The notes beneath the pieces are model-generated. The model ran no database searches and was not told where the DNA came from. It saw only the letters and a program-made list of their open reading frames with translations. Position numbers and translations under genes: made by a program. A stretch of DNA of 64,000 nt from Caballeronia sp. SEWSISQ10-4 2. Lineage in GTDB: Bacteria; Pseudomonadota; Gammaproteobacteria; Burkholderiales; Burkholderiaceae. The stretch is from positions 1 through 64,000 of the forward strand of contig NZ_JALPRJ010000035.1 in assembly GCF_030464885.1 (NCBI RefSeq), read 5' to 3'. This document shows positions 16,887 through 25,971 of the stretch, in pieces. Positions within the stretch are counted from its first letter, which is position 1, and every line of letters begins with the position of its first letter.

Positions 16887-16907
16887 GGCGCGCTTTTAGA
16901 GCGCGCC
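16887..16907 (-). promoter_or_regulatory. Stem-loop just downstream of the cobA riboswitch aptamer
   Basis: GGCGCGC (16887-16893) and GCGCGCC (16901-16907) form a perfect 7-bp stem with a 7-nt loop. It directly follows the aptamer in the direction of cobA. It has no U tract, so it could be part of the expression platform or a Rho/pausing element and not a classic terminator. Confidence 0.5.
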
Positions 16908-17160
16908 ACTTGGCGACTGGCCGGTATCCGGGCTTGGCGACCGCATTCCGCTCGCCTTCCCGCTCGTGGGAGCAGTGGCCGTGGAGGAAATGGGCACCCG
17001 GTTCGAATGAGAGAAAGTCGAAGCGGGCGCGGGTCGCGTACCGTTGCGGGGACAGCACAGGTTCTTTGTCGGCACAAGCGTGAGGAAAAACGCGCTTGTG
17101 CATCCTGTGTCCCGTTTAACTACGCGCGCGGGAAAAGCGCGCGTGAGCACCAGACGCTGG
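16908..17160 (-). ncRNA. Cobalamin riboswitch of the cobA operon
   Basis: Read on the minus strand: CTGGTGCTCACGCGCGC, then GTTAAACGGGACACAGG, then CTGTCCCCGCAACGG, then the B12-box region GCCACTGCTCCCACGAGCGG, and the closing AAGCCCGGATACCGGCC. These occur in canonical order. It points toward cobA, but about 550 bp and an IS-like element intervene. It is paired head to head with the cobW riboswitch; the intervening 17161-17340 should hold both promoters. Confidence 0.9.
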
Positions 17161-17340
17161 CCAAAGATAGCACAGCGGGTGTTGCTTGCGCTGGGGTTTT
17201 ACAGGCTGAATTCCACCAACGGCGAAGGTTTTTCCGGTTCGCATAGGCACGGCCTCTCGTCTGCCGGCGCCCGTGAAAGCCCCTTTTACACGCCGCCCAA
17301 ACCTTGACGCTAACCCACCAGCAGCCTAGACTTGGCGGCA

Positions 17341-17585
17341 GTTTTCTGGTGCTCGCGCGCGGTGTCTGCTGCGCGCAGTTAAACGGGAAGCAGGACGCGT
17401 TGCCGGATCCTCGGTCATGCCAACCTGCGCTGCCCCCGCAACGGTCAAGCGAAAAATCGCGTGGCGTGGTTTTACCCAGTTTCCCCCCACCTCGCGCGAT
17501 AAAGCCGGCTTCAAAAAACCACTGCATGTCTATTCCATGCGGGAAGGTGAAGCGGCATTTTCGTCAGCCCGGATACCGGCCGGAA
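17341..17585 (+). ncRNA. Cobalamin riboswitch of the cobW-cobN operon
   Basis: Canonical elements in order: TCTGGTGCTCGCGCGCGG, GTTAAACGGGAAGCAGG, GCTGCCCCCGCAACGGTC, GCGGGAAGGTGAAGCGGC and CAGCCCGGATACCGGCC. It lies about 185 bp before cobW. This is the expected position for translational or transcriptional control of cobW-cobN-chlI-chlD by adenosylcobalamin. Confidence 0.92.
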
Positions 17586-17770
17586 CGAGTCAACACCTGA
17601 AGCGAACGATGTCGCGGGGATGCGGCATACGATCGACACTTTTCATCATGATTTTCCGGATTGAAGTCCTGCATCGCGACGCCCGCGAGCGGTGTTTATT
17701 GTTTGCCTTGAGTCACTGAAGGCAAACGCATTCCGGCGGCAAGCAGCCAATCGATAAAACGGAGCAACGG

Positions 17771-18859
17771 ATGCAAACGCGCAAAATCCCGGTCACGGTC
17801 GTAACGGGTTTCCTCGGCAGCGGCAAGACCACGCTGATGCGGCACATCCTGCAAAACGCGAAAGGGCTGCGTATCGCCGTGATCGTGAACGAGTTCGGCG
17901 AACTGGGTATCGATGGCGAGATTCTCAAGGGTTGCAACATCGGTTGCGAGGACGAAAGCGTCACGGATCAACCGAATCTCTATGAATTGTCGAACGGCTG
18001 TCTTTGCTGCACTGTGCAGGAAGAGTTTTATCCGGTAATGGAGCAACTCGTCGAGCGGCGTGAGCAGATCGATCACGTACTGATCGAGACATCGGGCCTC
18101 GCGTTGCCCAAGCCGCTAGTGCAGGCGTTCAACTGGCCGTCCATCAAGAATGCGTTCACGGTAGACGCCGTCGTGACCGTGGTCGATGGTCCCGCCGCGG
18201 CAAGCGGCCAGTTCGCCGCGAGCCCGCAAGCCGTCGATGCACAACGTCGTGCCGATCCAAACCTCGATCACGAATCGCCGCTGCACGAGCTGTTCGAAGA
18301 TCAACTGGCGTCGGCCGATCTGGTGATTCTCAACAAGACCGATCTGATCGATGAACCTCAGCAGCGCGCGGTGGAAGCGTTGATTCGCGGCGAGGTTCCC
18401 GCTGGGGTGAAGATCGTGCCAGCGCAAATGGGTCAGCTCGATCTGCATGCGTTGCTCGGGCTTGAAGCGGCATCGGAGACCACGATTCATTTACGCGTCG
18501 ACCATCATGGTTCCGCCGACGACGAAGGTCACGCCGATCATCATCACGACGACTTCGATTCGGTCGTGGTGGAGGCGCGGGTCGAGTCGCGCGAGGCGGT
18601 GGTCGAAGCGTTGCGCTCGCTGGTCGATGCCAACACGATCTATCGCGTGAAGGGTTTCGCCGCGTTGCCGGGCACGCCGATGCGGCTCGTCGTGCAGGGT
18701 GTAGGACAGCGTTTCGAGACTTACTTCGATCGTCGCTGGACCGCTGAGGAGGCCAGCAACGGGACCAGCCGTTTCGTGCTGATTGGTGAGGACCTCGATC
18801 AGCCGCGTCTGCAACAAGCACTCGTCGCAGCGCTCGCCAACGCGCCCGTGCAGGCCTGA
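17771..18859 (+). CDS. cobW: CobW GTPase (COG0523 metallochaperone)
   Basis: A 362-aa P-loop GTPase thought to deliver cobalt to the CobN chelatase. Walker A is GFLGSGKTT (about residues 12-20). The metal-binding CxCC motif is NGCLCC (about residues 75-80). A His/Asp-rich stretch (HHGSADDEGHADHHHDD, near 243-259) precedes the C-terminal CobW_C domain. It is the first gene after a B12 riboswitch and is followed 3 bp later by cobN, which supports a B12-specific role over a zinc role. Confidence 0.93.
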   Translation: MQTRKIPVTVVTGFLGSGKTTLMRHILQNAKGLRIAVIVNEFGELGIDGEILKGCNIGCEDESVTDQPNLYELSNGCLCCTVQEEFYPVMEQLVERREQIDHVLIETSGLALPKPLVQAFNWPSIKNAFTVDAVVTVVDGPAAASGQFAASPQAVDAQRRADPNLDHESPLHELFEDQLASADLVILNKTDLIDEPQQRAVEALIRGEVPAGVKIVPAQMGQLDLHALLGLEAASETTIHLRVDHHGSADDEGHADHHHDDFDSVVVEARVESREAVVEALRSLVDANTIYRVKGFAALPGTPMRLVVQGVGQRFETYFDRRWTAEEASNGTSRFVLIGEDLDQPRLQQALVAALANAPVQA

Positions 18860-18862
18860 GTC

Positions 18863-21800
18863 GTGCATCTGCTACGCACGACTCCCGGAGGTTTTGTCGA
18901 CGATGCTGCCGGCGTCATGCGCATCGATCAGACTCCGGCGCCAATCGTCGTGCTCAGTTCCGCCGATACCACGCTGTCGCTACTCGCTAGTGTCGTGCCG
19001 CATCTGGAAGCGGATTTTCCAGCGGTGCGGCTCGCAAACCAGGCGTTCTTAAGGCAACCGGCATCGGTGGATTTCTATGTCGATGACGTGCTGAAACATG
19101 CACGCGTGATAGTAATCGATCATCTGGGTGGTGAAGCTTACTGGCCCTATGGACTCGAGAGCATCACGACACTTGCGCGCCGCAGCGGCCAGATGCTCGT
19201 GATGTTTTCAGGCGATCTGCAGGAAGATCCGAATCTCGTTGCAAAGAGCACGGCCGAGCCCGCGTTATGCGACCAACTCTGGCGTTATCTGCGTGAAGGC
19301 GGGGCGCAAAATGCTGAAGAGTTTCTTCGCTGCGTTGCGTTTCGTGCATTGGGATATGGTCGTGAGGCGCGTGCTCCGAGTCCCTTGCCAACAGTCGCGC
19401 TCTATCATCCGGAGCGGCAGATTGCGACCGTAGAAGACTGGCAAAAACGCTGGATTCAAGGCGCACCGGTCGTCGCCATCCTGTTTTACCGGGCTCATTT
19501 GCAGTCCGGTAACACGGACGTGTTCAATGCGTTGATCGATGCCCTTGAAGAGCAAGGACTTAACCCGTTGCCGATCGCGATGGCTTCGCTCAAGGATCCG
19601 TTGAGCCGCGAAGTCGTGCAGCAACTCTGCGCAGATCATGACGTAACGCTGGTATTGAACACCACTTCGTTCGCAGCCGGCGTCATAGACGACCCGGTAC
19701 CGTTTGAACTCGCAGGCGACGCGCCGGTGTTGCAAGTCATCCTGAGCGGGGGCAATCGCGAAGACTGGCTGAAGGACAACCACGGGCTGAATTCGCGCGA
19801 CATCGCCATGCATGTCGCGCTGCCCGAAGTGGATGGCCGCATCATCACGCGAGCGATCAGTTTCAAGGGACTTGCGTATCGATGCAAGGTAACGCAAGTC
19901 GATGTGGTGCGCTATCAGCCAGACCTCGAACGAGTGCGCTTTGTCGCTGAGTTGAGCATGCGCTGGTGTCGCTTGCGACAACTCGACAACGCTGACAAAC
20001 GCGTCGCGCTCGTGCTCGCAAATTACCCGTTGAGTGAAGGCCGTATTGGCAACGGCGTTGGTCTCGACACACCGGCGTCCGTAGTCAACATTCTTTCGAT
20101 GCTCGCGAAAGAAGGGTATCGAGTAGACGATATTCCCTCCGATAGCGACGCGCTGATGCGAGCGCTGACGTCCGGCGTGACGAATGATCCGGTCGTGCGC
20201 GACCTGCGTCCGGCGCTGCAAAGCCTTGCACTCGATGACTACCTCGATGCGTTCCACAAGCTGCCATCTGACGTGCAGCGGGAGTTGAATGCCCGCTGGG
20301 GTCCGCCCGAAAGCGATCCCACGGTGCGGCGCGGCCGCTTCATGATCGCGGGCTGGCGCTGCGGGCATGTGTTTGTCGGTATTCAACCGGCACGATCACG
20401 TGAACGTGGCGACTACGCGAGTTATCACGATGCTGAACTCGTGCCGCCACACTCGTATCTGGCGTTCTACTTCTGGCTGCGCCAGCGCTTCAACGTCGAC
20501 GCAATCGTTCACGTCGGCAAGCATGGCAATCTCGAATGGCTGCCGGGCAAGAGCGTTGCGTTGAGCGCGTCGTGCTGGCCCGATCTGACGCTGGGAGCCA
20601 TGCCGCATCTTTACCCGTTCATCGTCAATGATCCGGGCGAGGGAAGTCAGGCGAAGCGGCGCACGCAGGCGGTCATCATCGACCATTTGATGCCGCCGCT
20701 TACGCGCGCTGAAAACTATGGGCCGTTGCAGGACCTGGAGCGTCAGGTCGACGAATACTACGAAGCGTTGATGGTCGATTCGCGCCGCGCCAAGCTGTTG
20801 CGAAAAACGATTCTTGCAAGCATCGTCGAGCATCGGCTGCACGAAGAACTCGGACTCGACAAACCTCGTGATTCCGATACTGAAGACGCATTGCTGACAC
20901 GCGCCGACGCGTATTTATGCGAGCTTAAAGAGGCGCAGATCCGCGATGGCCTGCATGTATTCGGCGCATCGCCGCAAGGCGTTCAGCGCCGCGATACCTT
21001 GCTCGCGCTCGGCCGTTATCCGACCGGCGATGCACAAGGTGCGAACGCGAGCGTGCTTACTGCGTTGGCTCGTGACTTAAGCCTGGGCGACACATTCGAT
21101 CCTCTCGATTCTGACTGGACCGCGTCCTGGACCGGACCTCGTCCGGCTGAACTCGTAAGCGTGATCGATGCCCCTTGGCGTCATCACGGGGATACACGCG
21201 AGCGTCTTGAGCTGCTGGCAACGTCGCTGCTGGATCAACCTTCCGACAATGCCGGGCCGCATACGATGCAGGTATTGACGCGCCTCAACGGCGACCTGCT
21301 CGCGCGACTCGACGCTTGTGGTCCGCAAGAACTAAAGCAACTTCAACGCGGCCTCGATGGGCGTTTTGTGCCACCAGGCCCCAGTGGTTCACCTTCGCGC
21401 GGAAGACTTGATGTACTTCCCACAGGACGCAACTTCTACTCCGTCGATACCCGCGCCGTTCCAACCCGGGCAGCATGGACGCTCGGGCTGAAGTCAGCCA
21501 ATCTGCTGATCGAACGCCATCTTCAGGAGCACGGCGACTACCCGCGCGCGATCGGGTTATCCGTATGGGGCACGGCCACCATGCGCACCGGCGGCGACGA
21601 CATTGCCCAAGCCATGGCGTTGATCGGCGTGCGTCCCAAGTGGGCGGCGGGCAGCAATCGCGTGACGGATTTCGAAGTCTTGCCGATCACCATTTTTAAT
21701 CGCCCGCGCATAGACGTGACGCTACGCGTGTCGGGTTTTTTCCGCGATGCCTTCGCCAACCTGATGCATCTCTTCGATGCCGCCGTGCAAGCCGTCGCCG

Positions 21801-22636
21801 AACTCGACGACGAGGCCGAAGACATCAACCCGATCCGTGCGCGCATCATACGCGAACGCGACGAACACATGGCGCGCGGACTGGACGAGAAGGAAGCGCG
21901 CCTACGTGCGGGATGGCGTGTATTCAGCACGAAACCCGGCGCGTACGGTGCGGGTCTGCAAGAAATGATCGACGCAAAACAATGGCAAAACGACGCCGAT
22001 CTTGCGCGCGGTTTTCAAAGCTCTGGCGGCTACGCGTACTCGCAGAAGGGCGATGGCGTGGACGCGCGCGAAACCTTCGGCGCGCGCCTGTCGACTATCG
22101 ACGTGGTGGTGCAGAACCAGGACAACCGCGAACACGACCTGCTCGACTCGAACGACTATCACCAGTTTCAGGGCGGCATGGTGGCGGCCGTGCGGCATCT
22201 TTCCGGCGCTCAGCCACAAGCGTATAACGCCGATCACAGCAACCCTGCCGCACCGCGTATCCGTACGTTGCAGGAAGAGATTTCGCGCGTGATCCGCTCG
22301 CGTGTGGTCAATCCAAAATGGATCGATGGTGTGAAGCGGCATGGTTACAAGGGCGCGTCGGAACTCGCGGCGACAGTAGATTATCTGTTTGGTTACGACG
22401 CCACCGCGCGGGTTGTATCGGATCATCAGTACGCGCTTGTCGCCGATGCTTACGTCAACGACGCAGATACGCGTGAGTTCATGCAGCAGCATAATCCCCA
22501 CGCGCTGCATTCCATCTGTGAGTGTTTGACCGAAGCGATGCAACGTGGCTTATGGCAAAACCCGGGCGCTTATCAAAGCCAGATCGAACGCCATCTGCTG
22601 GACGCCGAACAGCAACTCGAAGGGCAACGAACGTGA
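18863..22636 (+). CDS. cobN: Cobaltochelatase subunit CobN
   Basis: The 1257-aa large subunit of the aerobic cobaltochelatase, which inserts Co2+ into hydrogenobyrinate a,c-diamide. The motif HVGKHGNLEWLPGKS near residue 549 corresponds to the conserved H-x-G-x-H-G-x-L-E-W region shared with ChlH/BchH. Full family length is present. The start is GTG at 18863, 3 bp after cobW. The stop overlaps the GTG start of the ChlI-like gene. CobS and CobT are absent; ChlI- and ChlD-like proteins follow and are the likely ATPase partners. Confidence 0.93.
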   Translation: MHLLRTTPGGFVDDAAGVMRIDQTPAPIVVLSSADTTLSLLASVVPHLEADFPAVRLANQAFLRQPASVDFYVDDVLKHARVIVIDHLGGEAYWPYGLESITTLARRSGQMLVMFSGDLQEDPNLVAKSTAEPALCDQLWRYLREGGAQNAEEFLRCVAFRALGYGREARAPSPLPTVALYHPERQIATVEDWQKRWIQGAPVVAILFYRAHLQSGNTDVFNALIDALEEQGLNPLPIAMASLKDPLSREVVQQLCADHDVTLVLNTTSFAAGVIDDPVPFELAGDAPVLQVILSGGNREDWLKDNHGLNSRDIAMHVALPEVDGRIITRAISFKGLAYRCKVTQVDVVRYQPDLERVRFVAELSMRWCRLRQLDNADKRVALVLANYPLSEGRIGNGVGLDTPASVVNILSMLAKEGYRVDDIPSDSDALMRALTSGVTNDPVVRDLRPALQSLALDDYLDAFHKLPSDVQRELNARWGPPESDPTVRRGRFMIAGWRCGHVFVGIQPARSRERGDYASYHDAELVPPHSYLAFYFWLRQRFNVDAIVHVGKHGNLEWLPGKSVALSASCWPDLTLGAMPHLYPFIVNDPGEGSQAKRRTQAVIIDHLMPPLTRAENYGPLQDLERQVDEYYEALMVDSRRAKLLRKTILASIVEHRLHEELGLDKPRDSDTEDALLTRADAYLCELKEAQIRDGLHVFGASPQGVQRRDTLLALGRYPTGDAQGANASVLTALARDLSLGDTFDPLDSDWTASWTGPRPAELVSVIDAPWRHHGDTRERLELLATSLLDQPSDNAGPHTMQVLTRLNGDLLARLDACGPQELKQLQRGLDGRFVPPGPSGSPSRGRLDVLPTGRNFYSVDTRAVPTRAAWTLGLKSANLLIERHLQEHGDYPRAIGLSVWGTATMRTGGDDIAQAMALIGVRPKWAAGSNRVTDFEVLPITIFNRPRIDVTLRVSGFFRDAFANLMHLFDAAVQAVAELDDEAEDINPIRARIIRERDEHMARGLDEKEARLRAGWRVFSTKPGAYGAGLQEMIDAKQWQNDADLARGFQSSGGYAYSQKGDGVDARETFGARLSTIDVVVQNQDNREHDLLDSNDYHQFQGGMVAAVRHLSGAQPQAYNADHSNPAAPRIRTLQEEISRVIRSRVVNPKWIDGVKRHGYKGASELAATVDYLFGYDATARVVSDHQYALVADAYVNDADTREFMQQHNPHALHSICECLTEAMQRGLWQNPGAYQSQIERHLLDAEQQLEGQRT

Positions 22637-23631
22637 ACGAAATCATCTTCCCTCTCGCCGCATTGGTCGCACAAGAACGCTTGCAGCAAGCACTATTACT
22701 CGCCGCGGTCGATCCTGCGCTGGGTGGCGTGTTGGTCAGCGGTCCGCGTGGCACGGCGAAATCGACGACCGCGCGTGCGCTTGCCGAATTGCTACCGGAG
22801 GGTCAGTTCGTGACCTTGCCGCTGGGCGCAAGCGAAGAGCAGTTGATCGGTACGTTGGATATTGAAGCTGCGTTGCGCGACGGCGGCGTGCGTTTTTCAC
22901 CGGGCTTGCTCGCGAAGGCGCATCAGGGTGTGTTGTACGTCGATGAAGTGAATCTGCTGCCCAATCAGCTTGTGGATCAGTTGCTGGACGTGGCGAGTAG
23001 CGGCGTGAATATGATCGAGCGTGACGGCATTTCGCATCGGCATGAAGCACGGTTCGTGCTGATCGGGACAATGAATCCGGAGGAGGGCGAGCTCAGGCCG
23101 CAATTGCTGGATCGCTTCGGTCTCGCGGTGGAATTGCAGAATTGTTTCGACGCCGAAAAACGTCAGGAGATCGTCAAGGCGCGTCTCGCATTCGATATGG
23201 AACCCGCAGCTTTTCGTTCGCGATTTGCTGGACAACAAGACGCCTTGGCTCAAAAGATTCGTCACGCCAGGGTGATACTTCCGAGCCTCGAATTCGACGA
23301 TGCGGTGCATGCACGCGTGAGCGAGCTATGCATCGAGGCACACGTCGACGGCTTGCGTGCTGACCTCGTGATGCTGCGCGCTGCGCGAGCGCTGGCGGCG
23401 TTGGAGGAGGCTTCGGCGGTGAACGTTGAGCACGTCGAACGTGTTGCGGAGTCGGTGTTGTTGCATCGGCGCAAGGAAGGCAATGCGCCGGCAAACGGTC
23501 AACGCGCTGAACCCCGTACAGAGCAACGTCCGCAAGACAGCGACGAAGCCAATTTCGGCTATATGCCACCCGAGCCGGGCGACATTGCAACAGTCAAGAA
23601 CGTGAGGCCGCTTGCCCCAAAAAAATCCTGA
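22633..23631 (+). CDS. ChlI/BchI-like AAA+ chelatase ATPase
   Basis: A 332-aa AAA+ ATPase of the magnesium-chelatase subunit I family. Walker A is GPRGTAKS (residues 37-44), Walker B lies in GVLYVDEVNLLPNQLVDQLL near residue 97, and the sensor region reads LIGTMNPEEGELRPQLLDRF. Next to CobN it probably powers cobalt insertion in place of CobS. GTG at 22633 overlaps the cobN stop (GTGA) and gives the family N-terminus MNEIIFPL. The C-terminus is a charged linker (KEGNAPANGQRAEPRTEQR), reminiscent of a split ChlI-ChlD fusion. Confidence 0.85.
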   Translation: MNEIIFPLAALVAQERLQQALLLAAVDPALGGVLVSGPRGTAKSTTARALAELLPEGQFVTLPLGASEEQLIGTLDIEAALRDGGVRFSPGLLAKAHQGVLYVDEVNLLPNQLVDQLLDVASSGVNMIERDGISHRHEARFVLIGTMNPEEGELRPQLLDRFGLAVELQNCFDAEKRQEIVKARLAFDMEPAAFRSRFAGQQDALAQKIRHARVILPSLEFDDAVHARVSELCIEAHVDGLRADLVMLRAARALAALEEASAVNVEHVERVAESVLLHRRKEGNAPANGQRAEPRTEQRPQDSDEANFGYMPPEPGDIATVKNVRPLAPKKS

Positions 23632-23680
23632 GCCATCGAAGGCCGGATGCACGCGCCGAACCCGGGCGCCTTCGATGGCT
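23631..23680. repeat. 13-bp perfect inverted repeat between chlI-like and chlD-like genes
   Basis: AGCCATCGAAGGC (23631-23643) and its exact reverse complement (23668-23680) flank a 24-nt GC-rich loop. It begins at the last base of the ChlI-like stop codon. No U tract follows, so it is unlikely to be an intrinsic terminator. It may stabilise or attenuate the operon mRNA between the two subunit genes. Confidence 0.65.
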
Positions 23681-23723
23681 GGAACCTTCCGCATCGGGTA
23701 GAACGCGATCACGCGAAGGCGAA

Positions 23724-24305
23724 GTGAGCGCGCGCATCGACTGGTTGCAAACGCTGCTGGCAAAGCGCAATCGGGCTCTTGATGCGACGCACTTGAGGTT
23801 TCATCGCGAGCGAGGCGACAGCGGCGCATTGCATTGTTTCGTGCTCGATTGCTCCGGTTCGATGCTAAGCGGCAAGCGGCTTGCGCTTGCTAAAGGCCTG
23901 GTCGTGGCGTTGTTCGACCGGGCGTATCGCGAACGGGCAGAGGTGGCGCTAGTCTGCTTTGGCGGCGCGACGGCGCAAGTGCGTCGCGAACCCGGCGCTG
24001 CGCACTGGTGGAATGATCGTTGGCTTGCACCGATAGGTGGCGGCGGAGGCACGCCGCTCGCATTGGGTGTACGTACCGGTGCCAACGTGCTTGCCAAGGC
24101 TGCGCGGCATCAGCCTTCTCAGCGGCGTTTCCTATGGTTGCTGACCGACGGCCGCAGCCCGGAAACGCCGTCGCGTCCGGATGCAGCGGATCAGATCGTC
24201 ATCGTCGATTTTGAAAACGAGGCGGTGCGCCTCGGTCGGTGCATCAAGCTTGCAGAGTCATGGCAAGCGGACTATCGCACGGCGGCTTCCATGACTTCCA
24301 CGTAG
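23724..24305 (+). CDS. Short ChlD-like von Willebrand factor A protein
   Basis: A 193-aa VWA-domain protein. The MIDAS metal site D-x-S-x-S is DCSGS (residues 42-46); GGGGTPLALG supplies the Thr and LLTDGRSPE the downstream Asp. It corresponds to the C-terminal integrin-like domain of ChlD/BchD/CobT but lacks their AAA domain. The start is GTG at 23724. The frame stays open upstream past the ChlI-like stop, so an earlier unconventional start or ancestral fusion is possible. It is likely the third chelatase component with CobN and the ChlI-like ATPase. Confidence 0.8.
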   Translation: MSARIDWLQTLLAKRNRALDATHLRFHRERGDSGALHCFVLDCSGSMLSGKRLALAKGLVVALFDRAYRERAEVALVCFGGATAQVRREPGAAHWWNDRWLAPIGGGGGTPLALGVRTGANVLAKAARHQPSQRRFLWLLTDGRSPETPSRPDAADQIVIVDFENEAVRLGRCIKLAESWQADYRTAASMTST

Positions 24306-24306
24306 C

Positions 24307-25971
24307 TCATTCGTACCAGCGTGGCGTGTAGACCCAGTCGCCATTGCCGTCGCTACGCGGAAAACACCGCGTGGTGGACGACCCTACGATCACCATCGTA
24401 CGCATATCGACCTGATCGGAACGCAGATTCTCAAGCGTCGTTGTGGTCAGCGTTTCACCCGGCCTGCCGATGTTCCGGCCCAGCACAACCGTGGTTGCAC
24501 CGGTTCGATGTTCGCGCACGATATCGAGCGCGCGATCAAGTTGCCACGGGCGCGCGCGTGACACCGGGTTATAAAGCGCCATGACGAGATCGGCTTGGGC
24601 GGCGTGCTGCAAGCGCGCTTCGATGACTGCCCACGGCTTGAGATTGTCGGAGAGAGACAGCATGCAGAAGTCGTGGCCGAGCGGCGCGCCTGCACGGGCA
24701 GCGGTCGCGAGCGCCGCGGATACACCCGGCACGACCGACAATTCGACAGCGTTCCACTGCGCGTTATCCCGGGCTTGATCAAGTGCTTCGAGCACGGCCG
24801 CGGCCATCGCAAACACGCCGGGGTCCCCCGACGATACAACCACGACGTTGCGTCCCGTGCTCGCCAGTTCGAACGCATGGCGCGCACGCTGCATCTCTTC
24901 GCGGTTGTCGGTGCAATGAAGGGTTTGATGTGGCGCGAACGGACCGGCCATGCGTACGTAGGTCTCGTAGCCGAGGACGTCGTTGGCAAGCGACAACGCA
25001 TGTCTTGCTGCCGGCACCATCAGGTCCGCGCTGCCAGGACCGAGGCCGATCACGGTAAGCGTGCCACGTGCCTGTCCGAGCGGTGAAGGATCGACCGGTT
25101 GTGGTGTGATAGCTATCACAACGCCGTTTTCATGCTCAAACGTTTCGAAGCCTTCTGGAAGGGCTCCAAATCGCAGCGGCACATCCAGCGCCTGCGCTGC
25201 TTCAGCAAGCCGTACGGAACCCATCATGCTTAAAGGCGCAAGCACTGCGGCCAGCGACATCGGTGCAATGCGATGTTCATGCAACGCGTGACGTACTCGT
25301 TCGATGATCGAGTGCTCTGAGGACGCCGCCGTCACATAGGCCACCACGCAGCGTGGATGAATTATCAACTCGCCAGCAACGTCGCTCGTGTGCGGCGTTA
25401 CGCGGATGGCGAGGCGGGCGTCGACGGCGCGCGGCAGATCGACCTGATCGAGCCACGGCGCAACACCTTCAACACGGGTCGTGGCACCCGCCAGCAGATC
25501 GGACACGAAGCGTTTTCCTTTCTCGATATCAGCGAGCACGTAACCCGTTGGCGGGTTCAGCAGGCAAGTGCCGAAACGTAGTTCTCCACTTGTCGTGATC
25601 GCCGGCACGACGTCCAGCGCCGCGGCAATTTCTCGCGCCATCACGTTCACGCCACCCAGACCGCCGAGCAAAGGCACGACCGCACTGCCGTCTTCGGCAA
25701 CGGCCAGCACAGGAGGCTCGAAGGTCTTATCGGCGAGCGCAGGAGCGAGGCAACGGATCACGATACCCGCCGCGCATAACGCGACGACAGGCGTGTTGCG
25801 TGTGTACAGTTCGCGTAGATGCGGACCGAGTTCGGTGAATGCGACATCGGCCTGCACGCGGCTCGCGAGACCATGAATAAGCGAACCCGGATACCGTGCC
25901 TGGATGCGGCGGGCGGTATCGATCGCACCCGTACCCAGCACCACGATTGCTATGGGTGTCCCTTCGTTCAT
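24307..25971 (-). CDS. cobJ: CbiG-CobJ fusion: cobalamin protein CbiG and precorrin-3B C17-methyltransferase
   Basis: A 554-aa two-part protein. Residues 1 to about 295 match CbiG: the N-terminal domain with VALCAAGIVIRCLAPALADK and LLGGLGGVNVMAREIAAAL, then a CobE/CbiG-C-like domain (CVVAYVTAASSEHSIIERVR). From about residue 300 to the end is the CobJ/CbiH methyltransferase (TLTVIGLGPGSADLMVPAAR; SSGDPGVFAMAAAVLEAL), which methylates C17 during ring contraction. CbiG opens the lactone ring in the anaerobic pathway. Start at 25971 overlaps the cobI stop; an in-frame ATG at 25980 is also possible. Confidence 0.9.
   Translation of the reverse strand: MNEGTPIAIVVLGTGAIDTARRIQARYPGSLIHGLASRVQADVAFTELGPHLRELYTRNTPVVALCAAGIVIRCLAPALADKTFEPPVLAVAEDGSAVVPLLGGLGGVNVMAREIAAALDVVPAITTSGELRFGTCLLNPPTGYVLADIEKGKRFVSDLLAGATTRVEGVAPWLDQVDLPRAVDARLAIRVTPHTSDVAGELIIHPRCVVAYVTAASSEHSIIERVRHALHEHRIAPMSLAAVLAPLSMMGSVRLAEAAQALDVPLRFGALPEGFETFEHENGVVIAITPQPVDPSPLGQARGTLTVIGLGPGSADLMVPAARHALSLANDVLGYETYVRMAGPFAPHQTLHCTDNREEMQRARHAFELASTGRNVVVVSSGDPGVFAMAAAVLEALDQARDNAQWNAVELSVVPGVSAALATAARAGAPLGHDFCMLSLSDNLKPWAVIEARLQHAAQADLVMALYNPVSRARPWQLDRALDIVREHRTGATTVVLGRNIGRPGETLTTTTLENLRSDQVDMRTMVIVGSSTTRCFPRSDGNGDWVYTPRWYE

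Noticed and set aside
16569..17246. 225-aa plus-strand open frame across the IS-like element and riboswitch
   Set aside because: It runs through structured RNA on the other strand and shows no TnpA, TnpB or other protein motif.
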